A DNA stretch of 64,000 nt from contig NZ_JAGGPP010000009.1 in assembly GCF_018613755.1 (NCBI RefSeq), forward strand, positions 154,430-218,429, in the 5' to 3' direction. Both the position numbers and the translations under genes were made by a program. The notes beneath the pieces were generated by a model. That model saw only the letters and a list, made by a program, of their open reading frames with translations. It had not been told where the DNA came from and did no database searches. The DNA comes from Arthrobacter sp. ISL-72 (GTDB lineage: Bacteria > Actinomycetota > Actinomycetes > Actinomycetales > Micrococcaceae). Below are positions 1 to 11,100 of the stretch, piece after piece (positions within the stretch are counted from its first letter, which is position 1; each line of letters starts with the position of its first letter).

Positions 1-204
1 CTCGGGCAGGGTTGAGAAAGCATAAATGAGCAGCCAGTGAACGGCGGCCACAACGCCCGCAGCGAGCACCAGGGCAGCGCCGGCGCTCAGGGCCCAGCCG
101 CGTCCGCGGGCCCACAGCAACCAGGCGAAGCCTGCGGCGCCGGCTGCCCAGGCAAACCAGAGCACGGGTCCATCGGTCAGATGGACGTCAGCAATGAGAT
201 CCAC
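1..204 (-). CDS. N-terminal part of a membrane protein (truncated by window edge)
   Basis: From a GTG at 204 the frame stays open to the window edge for 68 codons. The peptide has hydrophobic stretches around residues 13-30 and 37-62 separated by an Arg-containing turn, so two or more transmembrane segments at the N-terminus are likely. It starts 5 bases after the stop of the DUF2550 gene and probably belongs to the same transcript, distal to the ATP synthase genes. Putative esterases of Arthrobacter-like bacteria can begin with such a multi-helix membrane domain, but no catalytic part is visible here, so the function is not assigned. Confidence 0.5.
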   Translation of the reverse strand, partial: MDLIADVHLTDGPVLWFAWAAGAAGFAWLLWARGRGWALSAGAALVLAAGVVAAVHWLLIYAFSTLPE

Positions 205-209
205 AGACG

Positions 210-641
210 TTAGCGCCAGGTCCCCACACCGATGACCGGCCCGGCTTCCAGCCACGAGGACAACCCCGTGTACGCGTCGAACTTCATGGCCAGCAGGACC
301 TCCTGGCCTTCATGGTGAAGTTCCACGATGACGGAGTCAGGCTGCACCTTGACGAGTTCGGCCTCTGTGGGCTGGCGGCGCCCCACGAGTTCCAGCGAAC
401 TGCGCCGGAAGGTGTATTTGGGACGGACACTGAGCGAGAGCAGCTTGAACCACTCAAGCTCGTTGTCCTGATAACGACAAACCCCCATCTGCCAGCTTTT
501 TCCAGCCGTGCAAATGGAGGCGTCCACTGTGCCCAGGGCACGCCGCAGGTTAAAGCGGCGTACCCCGGACAGGCACAGTGCAAAAATCAGCAACGCAAAG
601 ACAGTTGCCAATGCGATGAACGGAAAACCGGGATCGTTCAT
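210..641 (-). CDS. DUF2550 family membrane-anchored protein
   Basis: This 143-residue protein has one N-terminal transmembrane helix (about residues 7-25, ending in a Leu-Ser-Gly turn) followed by a basic stretch and a compact soluble domain with a Tyr-Gln-Asp-Asn-Glu-Leu-Glu-Trp-Phe motif. That is the layout of the DUF2550 family found after atpC in many actinobacteria. The ATG at 641 lies 10 bases after the atpC stop; a longer reading from 746 would run inside atpC and is rejected. Position suggests co-transcription with the ATP synthase, but no biochemical role is known for the family. Confidence 0.8.
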   Translation of the reverse strand: MNDPGFPFIALATVFALLIFALCLSGVRRFNLRRALGTVDASICTAGKSWQMGVCRYQDNELEWFKLLSLSVRPKYTFRRSSLELVGRRQPTEAELVKVQPDSVIVELHHEGQEVLLAMKFDAYTGLSSWLEAGPVIGVGTWR

Positions 642-651
642 CAAGGTCGTG

Positions 652-936
652 CTAGCGGATCCCCGCAGTAGCCGCTTCACCCAGTTGGGCGTTGTCAGCA
701 ACAATGACGACCCGGTTGTTGTCGACGGAGAAGAATCCACCGTCAACTACTACAGCAATACGCTCACCGGAAACAGGCTCAATAGCCAGCTCACCTTCGG
801 CCAGAATCGCCAGCAGGGGCGAGTGGCCGGGCAGGATTCCGATTTCACCATCGCTGGTGCGGGCCTTGACCATCTTGGCCGCTCCGGACCACACGAAGTG
901 ATCCGCTGCGACAATCTCAACCTCAAGCTCAGCCAT
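652..936 (-). CDS. atpC: F1Fo ATP synthase subunit epsilon
   Basis: The 94-residue protein starts with a beta-rich segment reading Ala-Glu-Leu-Glu-Val-Glu-Ile-Val and contains Gly-Ile-Leu-Pro-Gly-His-Ser-Pro-Leu near residue 33-41, the signature of the epsilon beta-sandwich domain. It ends shortly after that domain and lacks the long C-terminal helical hairpin of E. coli epsilon. Such short forms are usual in actinobacteria and limit the inhibitory up-conformation known in other bacteria. Epsilon sits on the central stalk with gamma. It begins one base after the atpD stop, so translation is probably coupled. Confidence 0.95.
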   Translation of the reverse strand: MAELEVEIVAADHFVWSGAAKMVKARTSDGEIGILPGHSPLLAILAEGELAIEPVSGERIAVVVDGGFFSVDNNRVVIVADNAQLGEAATAGIR

Positions 937-937
937 A

Positions 938-2425
<1,488 letters not shown>

Positions 2426-2474
2426 TTAAGTTTATCTTTTGGTGCAGGTTCAGCTGGATCCGGAACCGTGCCGG

Positions 2475-3371
2475 CTAGGACGACGCGCTCAGGGCGTCGG
2501 CACCGGCCACGATTTCGGAAAGCTCCTGCGTAATTTCGGCCTGGCGGGCAGTGTTGCGCAGACGCGTGTACTTCTTGATGAGGTCCGTGGCGTTGTCGCC
2601 GGCGGACTTCATCGCCCGCTGGCGGGCTGCGAGCTCGGAAGCTGCGGCCTGCAACATTGCGGCGAAGATGCGGGACTCGATGTAGCGCGGCAACAGGGCG
2701 TCAAGCACCCGCTCCGCCTCCGGTTCGAACTCGTACAGCGGCAGTAGTTCCGATTCGGACTGTGCCTGCTCTTCGACGACTTCGAGGGGAAGCAAACGGA
2801 TGACGGTCGGCTCCTGGTTCACCATCGACTTGAAGCGGGTGTAGACAACGTGGATTTCGTCTACGCCGTCCTCTTCATAGGCCGTTGCAAAGTCTTCAAG
2901 CAGCGCTGCGCCGATTTCCTGTGCCGTAGCGAACTCAGGCGCATCCGTGTTGCCGGTCCAGACCTGTGCGTAAGGACGGTTCCGGAAGTCGAAGTACGCC
3001 TGCGCCTTGCGGCCAAGGACGTAGGTCTTGACTTCCTTGCCCTCCCCACGGAGCAGCTCGGTGAGGCCTTCCGCCTGCTTGAGCACGCTTGCCGAGTAAG
3101 ATCCTGCAAGGCCGCGGTCCGAGGTGATGACCAGGACGGCGGCGCGGCGGATCTGCGCGGGCTCGGTGACCAGCGGGTGGTCGATTTCGCTCTGGCTTGC
3201 GACAGCAGAAACGGCACGCGTGATCGCGTTTGCGTAAGGCAGTGAAGCCGCTACGCGTGCGCGGGCCTTGCCGATGCGCGAGGTAGCGATCAGTTCCATC
3301 GCCTTGAAGATCTTGCGCATCGACGTCGTCGAGCTGATCTTCTGGCGGTAGACCCGAATCTGGGCTCCCAT
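2475..3371 (-). CDS. atpG: F1Fo ATP synthase subunit gamma
   Basis: The 298-residue gamma subunit forms the rotating central shaft inside the alpha3beta3 ring. The N-terminal helix begins Met-Gly-Ala-Gln-Ile-Arg-Val-Tyr-Arg and continues Lys-Ile-Ser-Ser-Thr-x-Ser-Met-Arg-Lys-Ile-Phe-Lys-Ala-Met, and the C-terminus carries the paired helix with Ser-Ala-x-Asp-Asn-Ala-Thr-Asp-Leu-Ile. Both ends are the conserved coiled-coil parts. The ATG at 3371 has an AAAGGAT ribosome binding site. Its gap to atpA is 75 bases and to atpD 82 bases, the larger spacings within the operon. Confidence 0.97.
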   Translation of the reverse strand: MGAQIRVYRQKISSTTSMRKIFKAMELIATSRIGKARARVAASLPYANAITRAVSAVASQSEIDHPLVTEPAQIRRAAVLVITSDRGLAGSYSASVLKQAEGLTELLRGEGKEVKTYVLGRKAQAYFDFRNRPYAQVWTGNTDAPEFATAQEIGAALLEDFATAYEEDGVDEIHVVYTRFKSMVNQEPTVIRLLPLEVVEEQAQSESELLPLYEFEPEAERVLDALLPRYIESRIFAAMLQAAASELAARQRAMKSAGDNATDLIKKYTRLRNTARQAEITQELSEIVAGADALSASS

Positions 3372-3446
3372 ACTTATCCTTTCCTAAGATCCCGATGGCC
3401 GGGGCTGCCGGAACCCGTGAAGGTCCCGGCAGCCCGGCCAGCGAAA

Positions 3447-5084
3447 CTAGCGCTTCTGCTTAACGATTTTTTCCTGGTCGACCTGTGCCTCGTCAATGGG
3501 GGCGTGCTCCTCATGCCCCGCACCAACCAGGTAGTTGTCGCCCTGGCCGAAGAAGCCCTTCTTGAAGGCCACGATCGAGGTCTTCAGTGCTTCCGCGGTG
3601 TCATCGTCCATGACGTTGGTCTGCGCCAGCGTAGTCAGGATGGAGGACTTGTGCTTCAGGTGCTCAAGGAACTCGGTCTCGAAGCGGTTGATGTCCTCAA
3701 CCGGAACGTCGTCCAGGTGGCCGTTGGTGCCTGCCCAGATCGAAACAACCTGGTTCTCGACCGGGAACGGGGAGTACTGGCCCTGCTTCAGCAGTTCCAT
3801 CAGGCGCGCACCGCGGGTCAGCTGCTGGCGTGATGCAGCGTCGAGGTCCGAGGCGAACATGGCGAACGCCTGCATGTCGCGGTACTGGGCCAATTCCAAC
3901 TTCAAGGTACCGGAGACCTTCTTCATGGACTTGACCTGCGCTGCACCACCCACGCGGGAAACGGAGACGCCCACGTCGACGGCGGGACGCTGGTTGGCGT
4001 TGAAGAGGTCCGACTGCAGGAAGATCTGGCCATCGGTAATGGAGATTACGTTGGTCGGGATGTACGCGGAGACGTCGTTTGCCTTGGTTTCGATGAGCGG
4101 CAGGCCGGTCATCGAGCCCGCACCCAGCTCGTCGGAGAGCTTGGCACAACGCTCCAGCAGGCGGGAGTGCAAGTAGAAGACGTCGCCCGGGTAGGCTTCG
4201 CGTCCCGGCGGGCGGCGGAGCAGCAGCGACACCGCACGGTAGGCCTCAGCCTGCTTGGACAGGTCATCAAACACGATGAGGACGTGCTTGCCGCCGTACA
4301 TCCAGTGCTGGCCGATGGCTGAACCGGCGTAGGGCGCCAGGTACTTGAAGCCTGCGGGGTCGGACGCCGGGGAGGCCACGATGGTGGTGTACTCCAGTGC
4401 GCCGTTGTCCTCGAGCGTCTGGCGGACAGCCGCGATGGTGGACGCCTTCTGGCCGATGGCTACGTAGACGCAGCGCACCTGCTTAGTGACGTCCCCGGAA
4501 GCCCAGTTGGCCTTCTGGTTGATGATCGTGTCGATGGCGATTGCCGACTTGCCGGTCTGGCGGTCACCAATGATCAGCTGACGCTGGCCACGGCCGATCG
4601 GGATCATGGCGTCGATAGCCTTAAGACCGGTCTGCATCGGCTCGTGCACCGACTTACGCTGGGTCACGCCGGGCGCCTGGAGTTCCAGTGCGCGGGTGGC
4701 CTCAGCCTTGATTTCGCCGAGGTCGTCGATCGGCTGGCCCAGTGGGTCAACCACGCGGCCGAGGAAGGCGTCACCAACCGGCACGGAGAGAACCTGACCG
4801 GTGCGGTGGACTTCCTGGCCTTCTTCGATTCCGGTGAAGTCACCGAGGATGATGACGCCGATTTCGCGGACGTCGAGGTTCTGGGCCAGGCCCAGCGTGC
4901 CGTCTTCGAAACGAAGCAACTCGTTCGCCATGACCGAGGGAAGGCCCTCAACACGGGCGATGCCGTCACCTGCTGTGGTCACACGGCCGACCTCTACGCG
5001 CTCTGCGTTTCCGGGTTCGTAGGACGCCGCGAACTCGTTCAGCGCAATACGGACGTCGTCGGCGTTGATGGTCAATTCGGCCAT
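3447..5084 (-). CDS. atpA: F1Fo ATP synthase subunit alpha
   Basis: The 545-residue alpha subunit is the non-catalytic nucleotide-binding partner of beta in F1. The P-loop Gly-Asp-Arg-Gln-Thr-Gly-Lys-Ser is at residues 173-180, and the conserved Ser-Val-His-Glu-Pro-Met-Gln-Thr-Gly segment precedes it at about 145-153. The start ATG at 5084 has an AGGGA site upstream; a reading 11 codons longer adds a non-conserved extension. The C-terminal tail past the helical domain is charged and extended, as is common in actinobacterial alpha subunits. Confidence 0.98.
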   Translation of the reverse strand: MAELTINADDVRIALNEFAASYEPGNAERVEVGRVTTAGDGIARVEGLPSVMANELLRFEDGTLGLAQNLDVREIGVIILGDFTGIEEGQEVHRTGQVLSVPVGDAFLGRVVDPLGQPIDDLGEIKAEATRALELQAPGVTQRKSVHEPMQTGLKAIDAMIPIGRGQRQLIIGDRQTGKSAIAIDTIINQKANWASGDVTKQVRCVYVAIGQKASTIAAVRQTLEDNGALEYTTIVASPASDPAGFKYLAPYAGSAIGQHWMYGGKHVLIVFDDLSKQAEAYRAVSLLLRRPPGREAYPGDVFYLHSRLLERCAKLSDELGAGSMTGLPLIETKANDVSAYIPTNVISITDGQIFLQSDLFNANQRPAVDVGVSVSRVGGAAQVKSMKKVSGTLKLELAQYRDMQAFAMFASDLDAASRQQLTRGARLMELLKQGQYSPFPVENQVVSIWAGTNGHLDDVPVEDINRFETEFLEHLKHKSSILTTLAQTNVMDDDTAEALKTSIVAFKKGFFGQGDNYLVGAGHEEHAPIDEAQVDQEKIVKQKR

Positions 5085-5167
5085 CTGCAGTCCCTGCTCT
5101 CCTGTTTTCGTGATCATCGTTGCTCACGATGACCGGGGTTTCTATCAGTTAAGTTGTGCTTGTCCGG

Positions 5168-5994
5168 CTAACCGGCAAGCTGACGCTGGAGCTGGCCCAG
5201 GCGGGTGATGACCGAAGCGTCAACCACTTCGTCGCCAACCTGAATCCGGATGCCGCCGATCAGTGCCGGATCAACAGTGACGTTGATCTTGAGCTCGCGC
5301 CCATACAGGGCGTTGAGCCCGGCCTGCAGCCTGCTGGTCTGTGTCTCCGTCAACGGACGGGTGACGCTGACTGTTGCAATCCAGCGCTGCTGGCGCTTGG
5401 CTGCAAGCTCTGCGAAACGACGCACAAGGCTGGTTACCTTGAGGCCACGGGGCTGCGAAACTGCCTGTCCGATAAGGACTTTCGCTTCCTCGCTCACGTT
5501 GGGGACGAACTTTTCGGCGAGGGCAATCTTGGCAGCCGGGCTCGCCTGCGGCTCGGACAGAGCACGCTGTACCTCGTGGCTGGACCCAACGACCTGGTTG
5601 AAGGAGAACAGATCGTTCTCCAGCGCTTCGAGTCCGGTGATTCCTGAGGCAGAGACGGCCGACTTGTTCTCAGCAACGGCAATTACCACGGAAGCGGCAA
5701 GAGTCTCGAGTGCATCGCCGATGTCCCGAGCCGACGCCCAGCGTGAACCGGCCAGTCCGCTCGCGATGTCCACGGCATCAGCGGAGACTTTTCCGCTGAA
5801 GAGCTGCTTGACCAGCGCCGACTTTTCGTCACCGCTGCGGGACGGGTCAGTCAGGGCGCGGCGCAAGCCAGCCGAGCTGTCCACCGTTCCCAGGATTCCG
5901 AAGAGGTCCTTAGCCAACTGCAGCGAAGCGAAGGGAAGCTTGGCTTCCAACGCAACCAGTGCCGCGGTCAGCGATCCGCTCGATACACCTGCCA

Positions 5995-5995
<1 letters not shown>
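5168..5995 (-). CDS. atpH: F1Fo ATP synthase subunit delta
   Basis: This 275-residue protein is the peripheral-stalk delta subunit that ties F1 to the b subunits. The C-terminal third contains the OSCP/delta signature (Leu-Lys-Ile-Asn-Val-Thr-Val-Asp-Pro-x-Leu-Ile-Gly-Gly-Ile-Arg-Ile). It is about 90 residues longer than E. coli delta, as in other actinobacteria that are not fused b-delta types. Its ATG overlaps the atpF stop by one base (TAATG), which indicates translational coupling. Confidence 0.95.
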
Positions 5996-6555
<560 letters not shown>

Positions 6556-6604
6556 TCACCCGTCCTTATCTACTCGGTTCTGGATGTTCGCTAGGTTCTA
6601 ACGC

Positions 6605-6823
6605 TTAGGAAAGAACGAAAGCGAAGACGAGGCCGAGGATGGCGAGGGCTTCGGTCAGCGCAAGGCCGAGGAATGCGATCGGCTGCAGGACGCGCTGGGC
6701 TTCCGGCTGACGTGCCACACCATTGATGTAAGCCGCGAACACGAGACCCACACCGATACCACCGCCGATAGCGGAGAGGCCGTAGCCGATGAGGTTGAGG
6801 GAGCCGTTGATGGAGCCTTCCAT
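6605..6823 (-). CDS. atpE: F1Fo ATP synthase subunit c
   Basis: The 72-residue c subunit is a two-helix hairpin of the proton-driven rotor ring. The polar loop Arg-Gln-Pro-Glu is at residues 38-41. The proton-carrying carboxylate is Glu58 in Ala-Leu-Thr-Glu-Ala-Leu in helix 2. The Gly-rich helix 1 (Gly-Gly-Gly-Ile-Gly-Val-Gly) permits close ring packing. The ATG at 6823 follows an AAGGAAG ribosome binding site; a reading five codons longer would lie over that site. No extra sodium-ligand motif is seen, so proton coupling is expected. Confidence 0.97.
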   Translation of the reverse strand: MEGSINGSLNLIGYGLSAIGGGIGVGLVFAAYINGVARQPEAQRVLQPIAFLGLALTEALAILGLVFAFVLS

Positions 6824-6903
6824 TTTTCTTCCTTTCAAGATGCCACCCGTGTGGCAGGTTGTTTGGGTTGCTTCATCCCCGCGAAGGGGAAGTCTGTGGG
6901 TGC

Positions 6904-7704
6904 CTAGTGGCTGTCCGCGTGCAGGGCGCCTTCAATGTAGATGGCGGTTAGCAGCGTAAAGACGTACGCCTGCAGCGCCATGATCAACGCTTCCAACATG
7001 TACATGGCGATGGCTCCAACGAGCACCAGGACCGAGGTGCCCTTCAGGAGGATGTTCTCCTGCATGACCAGGTATTCGATGCCGGATCCGGCAATCATCA
7101 CGATCAGGTGTCCTGCCAGCATGGTGGCGAACAGACGGAGGCTGTGCGTGACCGGGCGGACCAGGAAGTTGGAGATGATTTCGATCGGGATAACGATCGG
7201 GAGGATGTACACCGGCACGCCGGAGGGAACGGTGGCCAGCTTGAAGTACTTGAGCCCGTTCTTCTTGACGCCGATCCCGATCCAGGTGAAGTAGACGATG
7301 GCGGCCAGGACATACGCGCCGCCGACGTGTGAGAAGCTCGGCAGCTGGATGACGGGGATGGCGCCGTAGATGTTGTTCACGAGGATGAAGAAGAAGAGGC
7401 TGAACAACAGCGGAACGTACTTGATGAAGTCCTTGCCGCCGATGATGTCCTTGGCGATGCTGTTACGGACGAAGCCGTAGGCCGCCTCGCCTGCAAACTG
7501 CAGTTTGCCGGGAACAAGCTGCTGCTTCCGCGCAGCTAGCAGAAAGAATGTAGCGATAATGACGACCGACAGGATTACCAGCAGCATCTGCTTGGAGAAT
7601 CCGTCTGCCACACCCCACGGCACGATTGCCGGCAGGTGCATTTCTTCAATTCCAGGAGGATTGAACTCTCCTGAATCTTGGGCCGGGAGCGCAAGCGCGA
7701 TCAA
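6904..7704 (-). CDS. atpB: F1Fo ATP synthase subunit a
   Basis: The 266-residue multi-pass protein forms the proton half-channels of Fo. The essential arginine is Arg190 in [12 protein letters not shown]. Hydrophobic helices are visible at about 38-57, 96-118, 130-147, 165-185, 190-210 and 220-255. The start is a TTG at 7704 with a good AGAGGAAA ribosome binding site 5 bases upstream. A TTG start is weaker and may lower the yield of this single-copy subunit relative to the c ring. Confidence 0.96.
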   Translation of the reverse strand: MIALALPAQDSGEFNPPGIEEMHLPAIVPWGVADGFSKQMLLVILSVVIIATFFLLAARKQQLVPGKLQFAGEAAYGFVRNSIAKDIIGGKDFIKYVPLLFSLFFFILVNNIYGAIPVIQLPSFSHVGGAYVLAAIVYFTWIGIGVKKNGLKYFKLATVPSGVPVYILPIVIPIEIISNFLVRPVTHSLRLFATMLAGHLIVMIAGSGIEYLVMQENILLKGTSVLVLVGAIAMYMLEALIMALQAYVFTLLTAIYIEGALHADSH

Positions 7705-7795
7705 CGCGTTTCCTCTCTGCAGTGTCCATCATTGGGCGTTGGTGAGGGTCCGGCGATCTTCATGTCCGCCCTTCCCCGTGTGAAATTGTTTGGCA

Positions 7796-8125
7796 TTACT
7801 GTTCCTCGTCCTTGGACGGGCCGCTGGCTGCACCGTCGTCACCAGTTGAAGGTCTGTGACTGGTGAGGCCGTGCATATGAGAAAGATAGAACCCTCCCGC
7901 AGCTCCAAGCAGAGCGCCTGCGAGCACGATCCAGCGGGTTCCCCACAGATAATCCAGACCCCACCCTATCAAACTCCAGACGATGATTCCGCCAATTATG
8001 TAGCTGAAGACGGCGATGCCGGCGTTGTATCCGCCGTCCGTTCCGGACGAAGATACGCCGGCCGAACCGGAGGTCGTTTTCGGGTTTTCAGTGCGTTTTT
8101 TGGGTCCTAATTTACGGCTACTCAT
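7796..8125 (-). CDS. AtpZ-like small membrane protein
   Basis: This 109-residue protein has a polar, Ser/Thr/Lys-rich N-terminus (residues 1-33), two transmembrane helices (about 34-55 and 62-80) linked by a Gly-Leu-Asp-Tyr-Leu-Trp-Gly-Thr turn, and a charged C-terminal tail. That is the layout of the AtpZ family encoded ahead of atpB, thought to help Fo assembly with AtpI. The ATG at 8125 overlaps the end of the atpI-like gene by 8 bases. A far longer reading in the same frame runs antisense-like through atpI and is rejected. Confidence 0.75.
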   Translation of the reverse strand: MSSRKLGPKKRTENPKTTSGSAGVSSSGTDGGYNAGIAVFSYIIGGIIVWSLIGWGLDYLWGTRWIVLAGALLGAAGGFYLSHMHGLTSHRPSTGDDGAASGPSKDEEQ

Positions 8126-8603
8126 TGCTGCCGTCTTTCGAAGGTGCGGGGTCGTTGAATATCTGGAGCCGCGCCGTGCTGAAGCCATAAATCTCTGCCG
8201 CTTGCCAGGTGACCACCGTGACAATGGCACCGACCACAAAGAAGCCGCCGTCGAGCCAGTCCGGCCGGCCAAGGGCAAAGAGAACGATGGCAAACCCGAC
8301 AACCTTGATGAAGTACGTGGCCACGAACAGTCCGATCGCGCCCGAGGGGTTCGTTCGGCCGGCGAAATGGCCGACCACAAGGCTGATGGCAAAGAACACT
8401 GCGACCAGGCCGCCGCCAAGAAGTGCCGACAGCGCCGACTCTACGCCAGCGACGAAGTAGGCTGCGATGCCTGCCAGGAGCAGCGCCGCCCCTGCAACCA
8501 GGGAGCTGATCTTCAGAAGCCTCAGCCACAGTGATTTTGTGGGGCCAGAGACACCAACCGGTCCGTTGCCGGATCTGTGTCCGGGTTCGGCGTTGGAGGT
8601 CAT
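8118..8603 (-). CDS. atpI: ATP synthase protein I-like membrane protein
   Basis: The 161-residue protein has four predicted membrane helices (about residues 28-52, 56-80, 88-110 and 116-138) preceded by a Gly/Pro-rich cytoplasmic tail. Position at the head of the ATP synthase operon and the four-helix layout match AtpI, a helper for c-ring assembly. Sequence conservation in this family is low, so the call rests largely on context. It is the first gene after the candidate operon promoter at 8667-8696. Confidence 0.75.
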   Translation of the reverse strand: MTSNAEPGHRSGNGPVGVSGPTKSLWLRLLKISSLVAGAALLLAGIAAYFVAGVESALSALLGGGLVAVFFAISLVVGHFAGRTNPSGAIGLFVATYFIKVVGFAIVLFALGRPDWLDGGFFVVGAIVTVVTWQAAEIYGFSTARLQIFNDPAPSKDGSNE

Positions 8604-8666
8604 GAGATCCCAATCGTCGTGTGCTGCAGGCTGCCAGGTGTGCGTACAGCGAGTAGCTGCACTGGA

Positions 8667-8696
8667 ATTCTACATGAGATAGAAATTATTCCGAAA
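8667..8696 (-). promoter_or_regulatory. Candidate promoter of the ATP synthase operon
   Basis: On the minus strand TTTCGG (8696-8691) and TAGAAT (8672-8667) are separated by 18 bases, 63 bases ahead of the atpI-like start. The -10 is a good actinobacterial SigA match and the -35 is weak. The wecA-like gene ends only 15 bases upstream, so read-through from that gene is also possible. Confidence 0.4.
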
Positions 8697-8710
8697 AGAG
8701 ACACCACGGG

Positions 8711-9871
8711 TCACTCCTGGCCGCCCGCTTCCGCTTCGGCCTCGCATTCCGCTTCGGACCGCGGCCCCGGTCCGGGCGCCTTGTCACGGAGGTAGGGCCA
8801 GGCCGTCACAACAGCCATGATCGAGGCTGCCAGCACGTCGACGGCAAGCACGACCTGCCAGGGGTAGACCACGAACGCCAGGCCGCCAAACGCCAGGACG
8901 CAGGTCCAGGCATACATCAGGAGGACCGAGGCCCGGTGTGAGTAGCCGATGTCCATGAGCTTGTGGTGCAGGTGGCCCCGGTCGGCCGACCACGGCGAAC
9001 GGCCCACCGCCGTGCGCCGGATGACGGCGAGGCCCAGGTCCAGGAGCGGCAGGAAGAGCACCGCAAACGGAAGGAGGATGGGGATGATCGTGGGAATACC
9101 GTTGACCCGGTCATAGAGGCCTGAGGAGATCTGCCCGGTGGAGACCACACCGGCCGACGCCATCAGGAGTCCGATGAGCATGGCACCGGAATCGCCCATG
9201 AAGATCTTCGACGGAAACCAATTGTGGAGCAGGAAGCCCATGGCGCTGCCCACCACGACCGCCGTCAGCAGGGTGGCCAGGTCTGAACGGTCCAGGATCG
9301 GGGCGGTCCGGTGCACCCAGTAAGCGGTCAGGAAGAACGCCGCTCCCCCGATGATGGCAACGCCTGCGGCAAGGCCGTCCAGCCCGTCGATGAAGTTGAA
9401 CGCGTTCATGGCCGTGACGATCAGTCCGGCAGTCAGCACGATGCTCACGATTTCGTTCTCGATAACCACCGGTTCCGGAATCAACGGCACAATCGTCATC
9501 CGTACGCCCCAGACGGCCACCACCAGTGCGGCCGCGCTCTGGCCGATCAGCTTCACCCACCAGCGCAGGTCCAGAAGATCATCGGCCAGGCCCACGATGA
9601 CAATCAATGTTGCACCGGCCAGCACTCCCCAGGGCGAGGCGTTGCCGCGAAAGATGTCCTTGACGAAGAATGACTGGCTGGCCACCACAAGCGCCGCCAG
9701 GAATCCTGCATATATGCCCAGCCCGCCCAGCCGGGAGACCTTGTGCGAGTGCGTATCCCGGCTGCGGATCGGCGAGAACAGTTTGAGTCGGTTGCCGAGA
9801 AGGCGTGCACCCCAGGTCGCGCTGTAGGAAACCGCGGCAGCCGTCAGCATCATGAGCAGGTACATGATCAT
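8711..9871 (-). CDS. WecA/MraY-family undecaprenyl-phosphate sugar-1-phosphate transferase
   Basis: The 386-residue polytopic protein has about ten or eleven membrane helices. It shows the family motifs Gly-Leu-Ala-Asp-Asp-Leu-Leu-Asp-Leu, Asn-Ala-Phe-Asn-Phe-Ile-Asp-Gly-Leu-Asp-Gly-Leu and Met-Gly-Asp-Ser-Gly-Ala-Met, whose Asp residues bind Mg2+ and substrate. A cytoplasmic Arg-Gly-His-Leu-His-His-Lys-Leu loop is typical of WecA/TagO rather than MraY. The enzyme moves a HexNAc-1-phosphate from UDP-sugar to undecaprenyl phosphate, starting a cell-wall glycopolymer. It holds the position of rfe/wecA upstream of atp in mycobacteria. The nearby GT26 and GT2 genes fit the same pathway. Confidence 0.88.
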   Translation of the reverse strand: MIMYLLMMLTAAAVSYSATWGARLLGNRLKLFSPIRSRDTHSHKVSRLGGLGIYAGFLAALVVASQSFFVKDIFRGNASPWGVLAGATLIVIVGLADDLLDLRWWVKLIGQSAAALVVAVWGVRMTIVPLIPEPVVIENEIVSIVLTAGLIVTAMNAFNFIDGLDGLAAGVAIIGGAAFFLTAYWVHRTAPILDRSDLATLLTAVVVGSAMGFLLHNWFPSKIFMGDSGAMLIGLLMASAGVVSTGQISSGLYDRVNGIPTIIPILLPFAVLFLPLLDLGLAVIRRTAVGRSPWSADRGHLHHKLMDIGYSHRASVLLMYAWTCVLAFGGLAFVVYPWQVVLAVDVLAASIMAVVTAWPYLRDKAPGPGPRSEAECEAEAEAGGQE

Positions 9872-10167
9872 GGGAAAGCCACCTTCCCCGCGCAGTCAGC
9901 GGAACCGGCCCCGGACAGTTTGTATCCCTGCGGCCGGGTCAACGACGGGGGGCAGGGATTGCTCGGGCGGGATCGCTGTGGATCTGACTTTCGATAAATG
10001 AAACTTCTCCGTCGCCGTGCGCGCGACAGGCAGTGCGTAGTGCCTGACAGGGCTGTATTACAGTGGACTCTAGTCAAGATACTAATGCCAACGGCTAGCT
10101 GGCTTCGCGTCACACGGCCCATCGCCGGCGGGAAAACCTCCGGCGGCCGTGCTGAAAGGAACCACGA

Positions 10168-11064
10168 ATGTCCATGTCGGTTGCAGTTGCTGCCGTGACG
10201 TTTGACCGTCCCCGGGAGCTGGCCGTGCTCCTGAACGCCATCAACAACCAGACCGCCGCGGTGCAGTCCATTTGCCTGGTGGACAGCGGGACCGTGCCCG
10301 CCAAAGAGGTGGCTGAAGAGCACGCCAACGTGGACTACGTCCGGTCCGAAGCGAACCTGGGCGGTGCCGGCGGATTTTCCCTGGCCATCCTCAAAGCGGT
10401 CGCGAGCGGCGCTGACTGGATCTGGATGATGGACGACGACGCCGAGCCCGGCGACCCGGAATGCCTCGCCACGCTGCTGCGGGAGGCTGAGGCGCGCGGC
10501 TTGGATGCCGTGGTTCCCCTCGTGGCCGCGCCCGGCCACCCGGACCGGTTGTCCTTTTTCTTCCGGCTCGACGGCAAAGTGACGCACAACCGTGCCGAAG
10601 TCGAGAAACTCGGTTTCCTGCCCGACGACGGACACTTCTTCAACGGCGCGCTGATCCGGTCCGACGTCTTCTTCAAGGTGGGCCTTCCGGACATGCGGCT
10701 TTTCATCCGGGGCGACGAGGTGGACTTCACCATCAGGCTCCGCAAGGCCGGCATCCGGTTCGGGACGGTGACCACCACGGCCATCACCCATCCCCACGCG
10801 TTTGCAGAAACCAAGCATGTGTTCGGTGCGAGGTGGCACGTCATTGTTCCCGAGACCGCTTTCAAGCGTTACTACTACTACCGGAACCGCGGGTACCTGA
10901 TCCGCCGCCATTTCCGCGTCAAGTCGCTGGTCGCCGATGTTGGCGGTTACCTGGGCTACTTCCTGCGCCGCGGGGACTTCCGCGGCCTGGCCGACTGGTT
11001 CCGGGCCTTTTCCACCGGTCTCCGGGGCAAGGGCTTCGCGCCCCTGAAGGACCAGAAGTTCTAG
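10168..11064 (+). CDS. GT2 glycosyltransferase, galactofuranosyltransferase (GlfT1)-like
   Basis: The 298-residue protein has a GT-A fold start (Val-Ala-Ala-Val-Thr-Phe-Asp-Arg), an acidic triad Asp-Asp-Asp-Ala-Glu-Pro at residues 89-94 for metal and nucleotide-sugar binding, and a probable catalytic Gly-Asp-Glu-Val-Asp-Phe near residue 190. There is no membrane segment. Family features (Asn-Leu-Gly-Gly-Ala-Gly-Gly-Phe near 63-70) resemble GlfT-type transferases that use UDP-galactofuranose. The ATG follows GAAAGGAACC. It is the only plus-strand gene between tsaC/GT26 and the wecA-like gene. Substrate is inferred, not shown. Confidence 0.75.
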   Translation: MSMSVAVAAVTFDRPRELAVLLNAINNQTAAVQSICLVDSGTVPAKEVAEEHANVDYVRSEANLGGAGGFSLAILKAVASGADWIWMMDDDAEPGDPECLATLLREAEARGLDAVVPLVAAPGHPDRLSFFFRLDGKVTHNRAEVEKLGFLPDDGHFFNGALIRSDVFFKVGLPDMRLFIRGDEVDFTIRLRKAGIRFGTVTTTAITHPHAFAETKHVFGARWHVIVPETAFKRYYYYRNRGYLIRRHFRVKSLVADVGGYLGYFLRRGDFRGLADWFRAFSTGLRGKGFAPLKDQKF

Positions 11065-11100
11065 AAGAACCGGAAGTTCCAGCCTGAAGGGCGGCGGCGC

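Noticed and set aside
10036..10080. Promoter-like CTGACA and TAGTCA elements upstream of the GT2 gene
   Set aside because: Spacing is off for both strands and no clear pair of hexamers could be chosen.
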